DNA of 64,000 bases, taken from assembly GCA_004154925.1 (NCBI GenBank), contig QJNS01000168.1:107562-171561 (forward strand). The letters run 5' to 3'. Shown here in pieces: positions 1 to 9,317 of the stretch. Origin of the DNA: Monosporascus cannonballus. Its lineage: Eukaryota; Ascomycota; Sordariomycetes; Xylariales. Both the position numbers and the translations under genes were made by a program. Each line of letters starts with the position of its first letter. The first letter of the stretch is position 1. Below the pieces are notes generated by a model. It had not been told where the DNA came from, did not search any database, and saw only the letters and a list, made by a program, of their open reading frames with translations.

Positions 1-814
1 TCTTAAATAACTATTTTATACCTTACTTTGAAGATAGTATCTTTATCTCAAAAAAAGGTTTAGATTTCCAAGACTTTAAGCTTATAACTCAGGCAGTTTA
101 TAAAGGTTCACACAAAATAGATGAAATTAGATCTTTAATCTTAAAGTTATCATATACAATGAATAACTTTAGATTATCCACAAGTGAAAGATTAACCGAG
201 GTCTTAAGTGTAAAAGAAAGGGATATGATAGCTAATGCAGTACCTTTATTAGAGTATCTTAGCGATGGTCGTGTTAGAGATTTAAGTAATAACTCTATAC
301 TAACTACAACAATTAGTTGCGTATATGAGATAGTAACTCCAGAAGGAAACTATATAATACTTGATTCTTTAAAGGATGTTCTATCAGAGGTAGGTGTTGG
401 TTTCAGAACTCTAAAGAAACAATTAGATTTAGATGGGATAGCAGAAGTTAAAGGTTATACCATTAAAAGAATTTCGGTATTTAGTAAGAGATAAGCAGAA
501 TGAGGGACTAAGCAAGATTACAATCAAATAGTTCCATATTTATAGAAAAAAAAATAAGGTGAAAACGGTTAAGGGTGTCCTAAATCAAGCGTAAGTTAGA
601 TTTTAATGAATTGATCCCTCATTAGACCCAAGACCGTCGGCAGTTGTAAATGTCGCTACAGACTGGATCACCGGGGCTAGACTGAAATGTCTGTTCGAAT
701 GTACAGTCGGATTCTGAAACGAGTGCAATATCGTAGGGAGGAAGGATAAATCTAAACCATGCATGGTAGATAGCCAATTACACGGTGGCAATAACTCCCG
801 GTTAATCAGAATTG
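1..814 (+). mobile_element. Group I intron in rns (3' part only)
   Basis: The window opens inside an intron of the small-subunit rRNA gene. The 3' catalytic part is visible at about 555-760, with the blocks gtgaaaacggttaag, agaccgtcggcagttg and gctacagactggatcac, which recur almost unchanged in the nad6, cox3 and rnl introns at about 16070, 27100 and 40080. It ends in ...cagaattG before rRNA sequence resumes at 815, obeying the group I rule of a terminal G. It hosts the LAGLIDADG ORF ending at 494. The 5' splice site lies outside the window. Confidence 0.8.
3..494 (+). CDS. LAGLIDADG homing endonuclease, C-terminal part
   Basis: An open frame runs in from the window edge and stops at TAA 492-494. 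What remains is the second half of a double-LAGLIDADG protein: the stretch LNNYFIPYFEDSIFISKKG, then [13 protein letters not shown], followed by a C-terminal DNA-binding tail (YEIVTPEGN... LSEVGVGFRTLKKQL) of the NUMOD/IENR1 type. The same architecture and wording recur in the endonucleases of the nad6 intron (to 15896), cox3 intron 4 (to 27044) and an rnl intron (to 39978), so the four are paralogues. Its expected job is to cut intron-less rns alleles so that the intron is copied in. The N-terminal half and start are outside the window. Confidence 0.85.
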   Translation, partial: LNNYFIPYFEDSIFISKKGLDFQDFKLITQAVYKGSHKIDEIRSLILKLSYTMNNFRLSTSERLTEVLSVKERDMIANAVPLLEYLSDGRVRDLSNNSILTTTISCVYEIVTPEGNYIILDSLKDVLSEVGVGFRTLKKQLDLDGIAEVKGYTIKRISVFSKR

Positions 815-853
815 AATCACTAGACCGTTTCTGACACCAGCAATGAAGTATGT
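815..853 (+). rRNA. rns: Small-subunit rRNA, internal exon
   Basis: A 39-nt exon containing tagaccgtttctgacacc and aatgaagtatgt. This is the mitochondrial counterpart of the 16S segment just before the TTTAATTCGATG box. It is flanked by a group I intron on the left and a group II intron (gtgcgac start) on the right. Joining its last base to 2999 gives the continuous rRNA sequence gaagtatgttatttaattcg. The preceding exons lie outside the window. Confidence 0.85.
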
Positions 854-2998
854 GTGCGACAAGAAGCGTATATTAGCAATGTGGTGTAATTCCACTAGGT
901 ATTTTCTCTACCTAACACTACCTAAACATGCAAACTAGTAATAATTTGTGTGAAGCTTTAGGGACAATGTAGCCTATCTTAAATGATGATGTAAGGAAAT
1001 AAAAGGATTTTTACATATTTCCTTCCAGGAGCTAGTGTAAGTAAGACACGGAAAGCGAAAGTCAAAGTAGCCAAGACGCTTCGTGCTGGTAAATTAATAT
1101 AATATGGAAGATGATAGATTTGACATACTAATCTATCAGAGAAATCGTATTTCCATCGAAGTAAAGCTACTTTCCTAAATCTTACGTTATTTGTGTTAAT
1201 ATATGAACTTGGTAACCCCTTTATCTACAGTAATGAAATATAAAGGATTTATTTTTCATTAAAGAGGTAACTTATAAGATCTAAATAGATCGAAATAGTT
1301 ATATCCGGTAAGGGGGAAAGGAGAAGTTAAAAAAGCAAAAGCTTATCCTGGATAATGTATAACTTAATCTAGGAAAAGATAAAGGTTTAAATGTTAAAGC
1401 ATCGGTCTTCGGTCCAGGACCGGGGCCTTTGAACCCGGATCCGTAGGACTAAAAAAAACCGGCGTTAATAATATTATATTGTGTACTGTGATATATTATG
1501 AGAATATCAATAGAAAGTTATATAAAGGGCAAAAAAACTATCTCCTTACTAATAGTCATTTACCTTTATTTATTCATAAGTTTTAAGATTATGTTTTTAA
1601 CTTATTTTATAATATTCAGACTGATGTTATCTTCATTAATAATAATTTTTTTATTTATATTTGTTGCTACGTGTTTAAGGGTAAAGGTAGAAGGTCCATA
1701 TTATACTAAATCGAATTTTATACAAGTAAAGTCAGATATTTGGACACGGCCTTGCCATGTAAGTTCAATGAGTATACATAAACTAATTTTAACTCGTAGT
1801 TTGCACACAGTGGAGCGTCCCTTAGTTAATCCTTGATTCATTACAGGATTAGTCGATGCGGAAGGTAGTTTTATTGTTCATGTTGTAAAAGATGATAGTC
1901 GAAAATTAGGTTATTTTGTCTTAGCTTCATTTGAATTAGCTTTAAATGTAAAAGATAGATTGTTATTGAATCTCTTACAAGAAACTATGGGTAATGTAGG
2001 TAATATATACTATAATCCCCAAGATGATACCTATAAATATAGAGTATCAAATATAGAAGGGCTTATTAATTTTGTTATACCTCACTTTCAAAAATATCCT
2101 TTACTCACACAAAAAAGAGTAGATTTTGAATTATTTGTTAAGATAATTAAAATTATTAACCTAAAGGAACATCTTACATTAAAAGGTTTACAAGAAATAA
2201 TTAATTTGAAAGCTACCTTGAATCTAGGTTTATCTAGAAAATTATTAGATACCTTCAAGGTTGTACCTGTAGAAAGACCTAAATTTAACCCTACTTTTAT
2301 TCCAGACCCTGCTTGATTAGCTGGATTTTGTGAAGGAGAGTCTTGTTTCTATATTAATATAGGAAAATCTCCAAAATCCAAAACAGGTTGAGCTGTACAG
2401 TTGGTATTTAAAATAACTCAACATTCTAGAGATATTCAATTATTACAGTTGATTAAGAATTTCTTAGATTGTGGTAGAATTGAAAAAAGAGCGGGATTTG
2501 CTGCGGATTTTACCGTAACTTCTATAAAAGATATAGAAAGTAAAATTCTGACTTTCTTCAATAAATACCCTTTACTCGGGTCCAAACTTTTAAATTTGCA
2601 AGATTTTAATGAAGCTTTCAAAATTATGGAAGCTAAAGGTCATTTAACTGAAGAAGGATTAAATAAAATTAGGGTAATTAAAGCTGGAATGAATACTGGG
2701 CGTGAAAATAAAGACAACTAGGGAGGCGCTTCGCTTTAAATCACAGTAACATATAGTAATATAGCTATACATTTAAGCTTATTAAGATTTATATAAATAT
2801 ACTATAATTATAGTTTGTATATTGTATCTTAATATCGCCAACTTAACATACGGTGTAAATTGACAAAAGAGTTGAGTTTTTATCCTCTTTTGTTTGGAGA
2901 ATCTCTCCTGTAAAAATTTATGCTTGAGCCGTATGCGGTGAAAATCGCACGTACGGTTCTTAAAGGGGGAAAATCTGAGAAGATCTACCTATCTTAAC
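854..2998 (+). mobile_element. Group II intron in rns, encoding a LAGLIDADG protein
   Basis: The 5' end reads GTGCGAC, the group II consensus. Near the 3' end (about 2922-2960) is a domain V hairpin, gagccgtatgcggtg / cgcacgtacggttc, followed by a domain VI-like stem and a terminal ...TAAC. There is no reverse transcriptase; the intron instead carries a LAGLIDADG ORF. Group II introns with LAGLIDADG proteins are known from fungal rRNA genes but are a minority type. The 5' region (aagaagcg...aacaatgtggtg-like, then ttccacta) is clearly related to the rnl intron at 36406-38298, so the two are siblings at different rRNA sites. Confidence 0.85.
1498..2721 (+). CDS. LAGLIDADG homing endonuclease of the rns group II intron
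   Basis: One table-4 reading frame of 407 codons. Two LAGLIDADG helices are clear: WFITGLVDAEGSF at about residues 114-126 and WLAGFCEGESCF at about 273-284, each starting with a TGA-encoded Trp. Each is followed by the usual repeat hallmarks: HFQKYPLLTQK and LKEHLTLKGL in domain 1; FFNKYPLLGSK and AKGHLTEEGL in domain 2. Residues 1-100 are hydrophobic and not recognisable, so the true start may be later than the ATG used here. No frame damage is seen. It probably promotes mobility of the host group II intron by double-strand cutting, and may also act as a maturase. Confidence 0.85.
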
Positions 2999-3612
2999 TA
3001 TTTAATTCGATGATCCACGAAAAACCTTACCACAATTTGAATATAATTTGTTAATTTTTCTTTAACAAATTAGTCAGACTAAGAAATTAGTTGAACAAGC
3101 GTTGCACGGCTGTTTTCAGTTAATGTTGTGAAACTGCGGATCCGTCCGTGGAATTAACGAATACCCCGGCTTTATTTGTAAAATTCTTAATATAGAGCAT
3201 TTTCTGGCCCTCTACAATGGTCAGGACAAAAGGGAATAAGACAAGTCATCATGGCCTTAATATTGTGGGCTATAGACGTGCCACATACTCCTACACAAAG
3301 AGAAGCAAAAATGCGAATTTAAGCTAATCTCAAAAAATAGGATAAAATATGGAAATGGATTGTAGCCTGAAATTCGGCTGCATGAATAAGAAATTGCTAG
3401 TAATCGTGAATCACCATGTCACGGTGAATAATACTTTGGATTGGTACTAACCACTCGTCGCATGCTGAAAGGAGTTGGTGCAATAAGTTTGCTCTCTTAT
3501 TATAAGTAAGTAAATGATAGGATTTAGATGTTATAGTAGGATTCTTCGTATGCGCGATTCTGATTAGTGTTAAGTCGAAATACGGTTCAAACAAGGACCA
3601 AATTGGTTCTTT
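2999..3612 (+). rRNA. rns: Small-subunit rRNA, 3'-terminal exon
   Basis: It begins with TTTAATTCGATGATCCACG and CCTTACCACAA (16S position about 956 on) and continues through gttgcacggctg, tgctagtaatcgtgaatcac and ccatgtcacggtgaata. Near the end are ttaagtcgaaatacggtt, equivalent to the 3' helix-44 strand, and a short hairpin ggacc-aaatt-ggttc that fits helix 45. The 3' end at about 3612 is estimated from that hairpin. Confidence 0.85.
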
Positions 3613-3739
3613 TATTAAATAATAAAGTAATCAAAATCTTACTTATCCACAGTATATGCAATATATAATTAAAAATATACTATTAATTAATGGGCTTAAA
3701 TTATTAATTAGATAAGTAGAATACCATATAAAAGGTATT

Positions 3740-4020
3740 AGGTAAATCCCTACCTGGTTACACTAGTGAAAACGGTTAAATATTCTCCATCTGTTTATAG
3801 ACCGTCGGTTAATTATATAATCGCTACAGACTGGATCACTGGTGGGTGTCTGAAATGATGCTTAATGTACAGTCGTAAGATCCTAATATAAAAAGTTACA
3901 CAAGGCTCTAGAAATCGTCCTGCCTTGCAGGGATAAGTTAACTATTTGAACTAATAAATGGATAGAGTAACTGGGCACTATACAGATGGTATTTTAGTTA
4001 TAGTTGCAGGATCTTAGCGT
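3740..4020 (+). other. Stranded group I intron core downstream of rns
   Basis: At 3766-3860 the blocks gtgaaaacggttaa, atagaccgtcggtt and cgctacagactggatcactgg match the catalytic core of the introns in rns, nad6, cox3 and rnl. There is no ORF of any size and no exon of a known gene on either side, because rns has ended at about 3612. It looks like the remains of an intron copied away from its gene, or left behind after loss of the exon. Confidence 0.6.
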
Positions 4021-4023
4021 GTA

Positions 4024-4055
4024 GTGGAAGTTGCACGGGATTCATAAATTTTAAC
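4024..4055 (+). repeat. Direct repeat, left copy (32 bp)
   Basis: Identical over 32 bp to 5157-5188; both begin gtggaagttgcacggg. The pair brackets the decayed GIY-YIG gene. In the right copy the repeat forms the in-frame last codons (VEVARDS and stop) of that gene's C-terminal piece, so the left copy is probably the remnant of an earlier copy of the same gene end. Confidence 0.85.
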
Positions 4056-4071
4056 AAAAATAAAAAAAAAA

Positions 4072-4142
4072 AAGCCTGTAGCTAAGAGCTGATATGTTCA
4101 CTTTAGGTGAATTATTTCTGGTGCGAATCTAGAACAGGTTTA
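4072..4142 (+). tRNA. tRNA-like structure with UUA in the anticodon position
   Basis: The 7-bp acceptor stem AAGCCTG / CAGGTTT closes, the anticodon stem GTTCA / TGAAT closes, and the T-arm TTCTGG / CTAGAA with loop tgcgaat closes. The 7-base anticodon loop ctttagg puts TTA at positions 34-36, which would read UAA, normally a stop codon. The D-arm is very short (gct-aag-agc), and position 37 is G, which is unusual after A36. It could be a degenerate trnL or another decayed tRNA rather than a working suppressor. Confidence 0.35.
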
Positions 4143-4239
4143 TGAAAAGAAATTTTTTAATGTATTCATGATGCGAGTTTAGTACCTTTTACTATCCCCT
4201 CCACCTCCTCAATAGATTGAGGAGGAAGGAGGGGATTAA

Positions 4240-5175
4240 AGAAAGAAAGGGACTTTACCTAAATTGTTTTCACCTTTTCTTAGCAGCACTACCTTGTATA
4301 TATCATATGGATTTTTAGCAGGTATTCGTCAATTTAGTAGCGGATTTGGGGCTCTTCGGGTTGAGAAAGTTTATTTGGATTTAGATGACACCAAGGTGAT
4401 ATTTGAAGAGAATATAAGGAGACCTGGTATTTATCGTTGAGTTAATTTGATTAATGGGTCTACATATATCGGAAGTGCAGCGGATTTAACTCGAAGATTT
4501 CGGGATTATTTTTCAACGAAGTGGTTGGAAAAAGAAACACTTAAGAATAATAGCATTATATACAGAGCTTTATTAAAGTATGGTTATAGTAATTTTCGTT
4601 TAGAGATTTTAGAATATAGCGAAAAAGCTAAAATTCTCGAAAGAGAACAATATTATTTGGATGTATTAAAACCTACTTATAATATCTGTGAAGTAGCCGG
4701 TTCTAGTTTAGGTCGTATAACAAATAATTCTACACGTTTAAAACTTAAATATGTATGAATGGTTAGATTATTTAAAGAAAAAAACAATTCTTTGTCTGAG
4801 CAAATAAATTTTACTGAATTTATTTTAAACTGTAGGCGGCTACGCACGCACGAAAAAAAGTAAAAAAATTATAATTAATAACAAATAAACTTCAACGTAG
4901 ATTTGAAAAAATTACTGAAAAGAAAACTCCTTTAAATAGATCATACAAAGTCCGTATGAAAATTTTATCTTCTTCCGCTACTGCTACTACTGTATGAGTA
5001 ACAGATCTAGATAATGGAGTTACTACTTCTTATCCTTCTGCCAGAAGTGCGGCTTTAGCGTTAAATTGTAGTAATTCTACGATTATGAATAAATTAAAAG
5101 GAAAAAACAATAAAATTTTAAAAGGTAGATATTTAATAAGAGGTAATATTACTCCTGTGGAAGTTGCACGGGATT
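4240..5175 (+). pseudogene. GIY-YIG homing endonuclease, frameshifted
   Basis: The frame running to 4863 has the GIY-YIG signature: RPGIYRWVN about 4420, then STYIGSAADLTRRFRDYF, then the family's conserved region YGYSNFRLEILEY and EREQYYLDVLKPTYNI. The C-terminal NUMOD-like part (VTDLDNGVTTSYPSARSAAL, then RYLIRG) lies in another frame from about 4956 to 5175. The break coincides with a GC-rich insertion, aggcggctacgcacgcacg, at about 4833. No ATG precedes the GIY motif in frame; the first in-frame codon after a stop is at 4240. No group I or II core surrounds it. I therefore call it a decayed, once-mobile gene. Confidence 0.8.
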
Positions 5176-5188
5176 CATAAATTTTAAC
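5157..5188 (+). repeat. Direct repeat, right copy (32 bp)
   Basis: Partner of 4024-4055. It encodes the last residues and stop codon of the GIY-YIG C-terminal piece, and trnG follows 12 nt downstream. Confidence 0.85.
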
Positions 5189-5200
5189 CAAAAAAAATAA

Positions 5201-5271
5201 GCGGCCATAGGTTAATGGTAGACCCGGTGACTTCCAATCATTAAGTGTCGATTCGAATTCGACTGGCCGCA
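5201..5271 (+). tRNA. trnG: tRNA-Gly(UCC), copy 1
   Basis: Acceptor stem GCGGCCA / TGGCCGC, D-arm with ggttaatggtagacc, anticodon loop cttccaa (UCC) and T-loop attcgaa. It is nearly identical to the second copy at 9168-9238, so either may be the working gene. Confidence 0.92.
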
Positions 5272-5272
5272 C

Positions 5273-5390
5273 TTTGGAAGGTTCCGTTTGTAGATATGAC
5301 GGCTGAGCTGTAAATTTAGTAGGTATAGAAGTTATAAATGTTAAGCTCATATAGTTCAAATCTCTAATCTCCGTATGAAATTAAGGAAAT
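5273..5390 (+). pseudogene. trnY-like degenerate copy
   Basis: The core ggctgagctgtaaat-ttagtag closely matches the anticodon arm of the intact trnY at 6820. The acceptor stem does not close properly, and the long variable region and T-arm (gttcaaatctct) have mismatches. It is probably a decayed duplicate. Confidence 0.55.
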
Positions 5391-5995
5391 ATGAATATAA
5401 AAGATAAACTATTTAAGTATAGGATAAATCGATAAGTTTATTATTTAATAGGTATTTATAAAGTTACCAAATATATTAGATTAGCAGAATTAAAACTCAA
5501 GATTTATTAATAATACAAGAGGTAACGTATTTTATATGAATACTTATATCTTATACCCCATATTGTTCTTCCTTTCATCCCCGTTCTTCCCTGCGAAGCG
5601 CTACGAAGTAAGCGCTCATTTATGTGCGCTCATTTATGTGCGCTACGAAGTAAGCACCCCTGTTCTATACCCCTTCATTACCTGTACTTTCCCTTCATTT
5701 GCGGTTATTTCCCGACTTTGTTGCAAGCGATCCCTGTACTTACCGCGTTCATTACCTGCTAATGTCACCTGCTAAGTCACCTATCATATAGGGATGCATT
5801 AAGTTCACTCGCATAATCCCTCGCAGGGGGAAGTTAAACCCCTGTTGTCAGCATCTTCGCGGGTTGGAAACCCATTATCAAATCCCGGTTCACAGAGAAA
5901 CGATGCGCCTACACGCATGATGAGGGGAGTGCTCTGATACGGCAAGAGACAATGATTACAACCGGCCGTTATTCTCTTTTTTAAATGATAAAAAA
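5391..5995 (+). other. Spacer with GC-rich palindromic cluster
   Basis: No gene is recognised. At 5586-5660 is a GC cluster (ctgcgaagcgctacgaag, catttatgtgcgc repeats) of the same family as 7218-7257, 53121-53196 and 59198-59265. At 5780-5950 is a GC-richer stretch with several short hairpins (for example cagggggaagttaaacccctg) of unknown role. The open frame across 5536-5775 is created by the cluster and has no recognisable product. Confidence 0.5.
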
Positions 5996-6662
5996 ATGAT
6001 TAAAAATTATAGAAATATTTATCTTCCACAATTTAGTAGCAGACTTTTTACCTTTTATCTAATCCCGTACTTTAGTTCGGGATACGGTTTTGTTGACTCA
6101 TATCTTTCTAGTCCTGTATCCTTTATGTTACCGATAGCACCACGTTTTTATTCTACTAACGAGAAGAATCCTTCTAAAAAAATTAAATTTATCAAACCTT
6201 CGAGTGATAATTGTTTTTTAGATAAAGATACTAATATTGAATATGTTAAAACTTATGGGAAATGAAAATGTTTAAATTGCGGAAATAAGTGATACAGTGC
6301 TTACTCTTGATTGTCTTTAATTTTTTTGTAATAAGAATAAGAATATTTGTAGAGATAATATATATCAAGAAGAATCTAAATCTAAAAAAATTAAATTGGT
6401 ATTTTCAGTCGGCGTGCCTACTAAACTTAAAGATAAAGATTTTTTATTACAGGAATGTAAGAAATGTAATAACAACAAAGTTAAAATCATTAGTTATTCT
6501 AATTTAGAGGGAGGATATGGCGATAAATATATACCTCATCGTTCTGATCTATGTTTTAGAGCTTGCGCCGTAAAAAAGGTTTCCCTTGTAAGAAATATTT
6601 TTCTACATTATCTAAATTTAAAGGTGTTACACGGTGAAGCCTTCCAGACAATCTTATTTTAG
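5996..6662 (+). CDS. Orphan ORF with zinc-ribbon-like cysteines, probably frameshifted
   Basis: From ATG 5996 a table-4 frame runs to TAA 6329-6331 (111 codons). Residues about 17-54 are a leader (PYFSSGYGFVDSYLSS... then APRFYST) that recurs in the ORF at 59293 and, frameshifted, at 12040-12100. After it come a lysine-rich stretch and CLNCGNKW, a CxxC knuckle. A second CxxC (ECKKCNNNKVKII) lies in another frame between 6332 and 6662, so the two probably belonged to one zinc-binding protein broken by a frameshift. A GC-cluster remnant (agcttgcgcc) sits at 6560. I do not recognise the family; a DNA-binding role is possible but unproven. Confidence 0.45.
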
Positions 6663-6819
6663 TACGAAACTATGATAATAAAAGAAAATATCATACCAAG
6701 TGTTCATTTAACTTTTGTGCAAAACGAGTAACTTTAAATTCATGCGCAAACTACAAAAATATTGATGGATTTTACCATCAAGACTTTTACAATAAATAAG
6801 TAAATTATATTTATATAGA
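6663..6819 (+). other. AT-rich spacer
   Basis: No gene or tRNA seen; it leads into trnY. Confidence 0.4.
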
Positions 6820-6904
6820 GGAGACTTCCTTTATTGGTAAGAAGGGCTGAGCTGTAAACTCAGTAGTTTAAAGCGGCTTTAAGAGTTCGAATCTCTTGTC
6901 TCCT
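6820..6904 (+). tRNA. trnY: tRNA-Tyr(GUA)
   Basis: Acceptor stem GGAGAC / GTCTCC, anticodon stem CTGAG / CTCAG with loop ctgtaaa (GUA), long variable arm (gtttaaagcggctttaa) and T-arm AGAG-ttcgaat-CTCT. Confidence 0.92.
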
Positions 6905-6908
6905 AAGG

Positions 6909-6951
6909 ATAAGTCTCTATAGCTCAATGGTAGAGCTTGATACTGTTAATA
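6909..6951 (+). pseudogene. 5' fragment of a second trnN
   Basis: The text gtctctatagctcaatggta then gagcttgatactgttaatatc matches trnN (8818-8888) from the acceptor through the anticodon arm. The anticodon loop ctgttaa is kept and its stem (GATA / TATC) is a different but well-paired version. Similarity stops abruptly at 6951. The missing 3' part is echoed at 9016-9036. Confidence 0.75.
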
Positions 6952-7229
6952 TCCTTCCCTCCCTTAAACAATGTTTAAGAAGATTTAATTAAATATTATA
7001 ATAATGCTTTCTACCTTTAGTCTTGTAGCTAAGCGAAATATAAAACTTTAAATACGAGCTTGCGCCATGATAGTAATTAGCAAAAAAAATACTATTGAAT
7101 ATTAAAATTATTTATACGAACATTACCCTTTTAACGTCAGGAACGAAAGGGTGTTCTGGTTCTGGTGGGGATCATGGTCTGCTTAGACTGTCCTTAGCTA
7201 AATCCATGTGGTCAAATGGGCGCACATAA
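6952..7229 (+). other. Spacer with GC-cluster remnants
   Basis: No gene recognised. Contains a gagcttgcgcc cluster at about 7052 and, from 7218, the gcgcacataaatgagcgctt palindromic cluster that supplies the ATG of the next ORF. Confidence 0.4.
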
Positions 7230-8744
7230 ATGAGCGCTTCTCGCTTCGCAGAAGGAACAAAAATATCTCCCTCTTTTATATTATTTAGCATTTTGGATAT
7301 ATTTCAATATTTAGCTCTCAGTTTACTCACATTGATAAGATTTATAGCTTGATATGCACTAAAGTTAGTTTGAGGTGCCATAGGTCACGATCTCCTTATA
7401 CCTAATATAGAATCTAGTACTATATTGTCAAATGATGTAGCTAAAGATATCTATTTTTCTAAAAATTCAGAATTAAGTGATTCAGTTGAAAGGTTAAAAG
7501 AACATAATAAGGATATAGAAGCTGAGAAAGATAGTGAGGAACAACTTAAACTATCTTGCGATTTTATAGAATGATTTATTGGTTTCACTGATACTGAGGG
7601 TTGCTTCCAGATCACCCCTTAAAGATCTGGAAGTGCTTTTGAATTTAGATTTAGTTTTGGTTTACACCTCGACGACCGAGTGGTTTTATAGTTTATTCAA
7701 AGTAAGTTAGGGTTAGGTAAGGTGAAAGTTGATCATGAAAGAGCAATAGTTACTTATAATATTATTTCAAAACAAGAGATTGGTATAATTATAGCTTTAT
7801 TTACAAAATACAATTTAAACTCTTCTAAGCATCTTAATTTCTTAGCTTTTAAACAAGCTTTCACACTTTATAATGAGCCAAATAGAGACCTTAAAGAATT
7901 AAAGCCTATAATTTTAGGTATTATAAGTAAGATGAACTCTAAAAGAACTGATTACACTATGCCTATCAATCATTATAGAATAACTAAAAACTGATTAATT
8001 GGATTTGTGGAAGGTGATGGTTCCTTTAGTTATAATACTCTTACGAGAAATGTAATATTCTCGATTGCTCAGAAAGGTAACGAGGATTTACTTAAAGAGA
8101 TAGCAAGATTCTTACAAAAATCAAGTAGAATTAATGTACCCGAAGACTGAGTGAAGGTTTACCTTGGTTATCCAGGTCAGTTTAATTTAAGTGTTAATAA
8201 TAATTATTTTATAGAAGCGGTTTTAATTCCTCTTTTTGATAGTGTCAAATGATATAGTAAAAAGTATTTAGATTACAAAGATTTTAAATCGATCTTAAAA
8301 ATGATTCAAAAAGGGTTTCACTACTTACCTGAAGGTCAAGCTTTAATTGAGAGAATCGTTAGCCAAATTAACAATGGTCGGTTATCTACTTCGAAGAGAA
8401 CTAAATTAGACCGGAATCTACTTATGGTAGATATCGAGGAATTATTAAAACAGCCTTCTAACTATGAAATAAGAGAAGGAAGAACTTTTATTCTATCATT
8501 AAATCGTTATAGAGTGGATAATTCAGCTATCGGTGTCCTTTTGGTAGAAAAAGATGGAGAAGTGCTTAAATCTTTCCCATCAGTAGCAGAATGTGCAAAA
8601 TATTTAGGTATAGCTCGTTCAACTGTGAAACGTAGAGTTGAAAACGGTCAACAGTTTATCCTTAAACCTATTAAAGAAAAAGATATGTCTTCTAGCTTAA
8701 CAAGGGAAGGTAAACTAGTTACCATTAAGATAGTAGAAAGCTAA
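7230..8744 (+). pseudogene. LAGLIDADG homing endonuclease with two nonsense codons
   Basis: The frame opens at ATG 7230 inside a GC cluster and passes through a hydrophobic leader and a charged linker to FIEWFIGFTDTEGCF (about 7563). In-frame TAA at 7620 and TAG at 7689 interrupt the first domain. The rest is well preserved: IIALFTKYNLNSSKHLNFL, the second motif NWLIGFVEGDGSF, YLPEGQALIERIVSQINN and a NUMOD-type tail (FPSVAECAKYLGIARSTVK) to the stop at 8744. It is a relative of the endonucleases at 49316, 54166 and 56470. The gene lies between the two halves of a split trnN copy and just before the intact trnN. Confidence 0.85.
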
Positions 8745-8817
8745 TAATTTTAAATAGTTATGTTCTATGTTTGTAAAGTAGATAACATTTTTTATTCTAA
8801 ATCAGAACAAATCCCAA

Positions 8818-8888
8818 GTCTCCATAGCTCAACGGTAGAGCTCTGCACTGTTAATGCAGCTATAGATGTTCGATTCATCTTGGGGACG
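8818..8888 (+). tRNA. trnN: tRNA-Asn(GUU)
   Basis: Acceptor GTCTCCA / TGGGGAC, D-arm GCTC / GAGC, anticodon stem CTGCA / TGCAG with loop ctgttaa (GUU), T-arm AGATG-ttcgatt-CATCT. This is the intact copy. Confidence 0.92.
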
Positions 8889-9015
8889 TTACTGGTCTCT
8901 GTTTATTGAAGATAGATTTTAGTAATTCTTTATATAATTTATATTTAGCTAAGGTATATTTAGTTATTAGTATTAGAGTAAATAGTGATCCGTAGAGAGA
9001 GGGAGAGAGGAGCAT

Positions 9016-9036
9016 GATAGATGTTCGATTCATCTT
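9016..9036 (+). pseudogene. 3' fragment of trnN
   Basis: Twenty-one bases (gatagatgttcgattcatct, then t) match the variable loop and T-arm of trnN. The fragment begins roughly where the 5' fragment at 6909-6951 ends, so the two read as halves of one interrupted tRNA gene. Confidence 0.6.
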
Positions 9037-9085
9037 TCCGCAGGCAACGGACGCTAAAATAATAGATATGCATAAGGGATTTGAG

Positions 9086-9155
9086 GGATATTAGCATAAG
9101 GGTAATGCATATGACTTTTAATCATCATTATGTGAGTTCGAATCTCGTATATCCT
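9086..9155 (+). tRNA. trnK: tRNA-Lys(UUU)
   Basis: Acceptor GGATAT / ATATCC, D-arm agcataagggtaatgca, anticodon loop cttttaa (UUU) on an ATGA / TCAT stem, T-arm GTGAG-ttcgaat-CTCGT. Confidence 0.88.
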
Positions 9156-9167
9156 AAAAAAAAATAA

Positions 9168-9238
9168 GCGGCCATAGGTTAATGGTAGACCCGATGACTT
9201 CCAATCATAGAGTGTCGATTCGAGTTCGACTGGCCGTA
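9168..9238 (+). tRNA. trnG: tRNA-Gly(UCC), copy 2
   Basis: Same fold and anticodon as the copy at 5201 with few differences. The upstream bases (aaaaaaaataagcggcc) match those before copy 1, so the duplication included some flank. Confidence 0.92.
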
Positions 9239-9244
9239 ATATGA

Positions 9245-9317
9245 GAATTAGTAACTTAATTGGTAAAGGACTTCCCTGTCACGGAAGTAGATGAGGGTTC
9301 GAGACCCTTCTAATTCG
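9245..9317 (+). tRNA. trnD: tRNA-Asp(GUC)
   Basis: Acceptor GAATTAG / CTAATTC, anticodon stem CTTCC / GGAAG with loop ctgtcac (GUC), T-arm GAGGG-ttcgaga-CCCTT. Confidence 0.93.

Noticed and set aside
603..791. Open frame on the minus strand across the rns intron 3' core
   Set aside because: The region is a group I ribozyme core with conserved paired segments; the frame is a by-product. Other minus-strand frames over introns (for example 27087-27293, 32939-33502, 63067-63330) were rejected for the same reason.
5536..5775. Plus-strand frame of 79 codons
   Set aside because: It is produced by a GC palindromic cluster and its repeats and has no recognisable protein features.
6289..6507. Separate ORF in the third frame
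   Set aside because: Low-complexity translation that conflicts with the zinc-ribbon reading in the adjacent frame.
7620..7691. Readthrough of the TAA and TAG in the 7230 endonuclease
   Set aside because: The domain is also degraded around these codons, and TAG would need a second suppressor. Simple pseudogene decay is enough.
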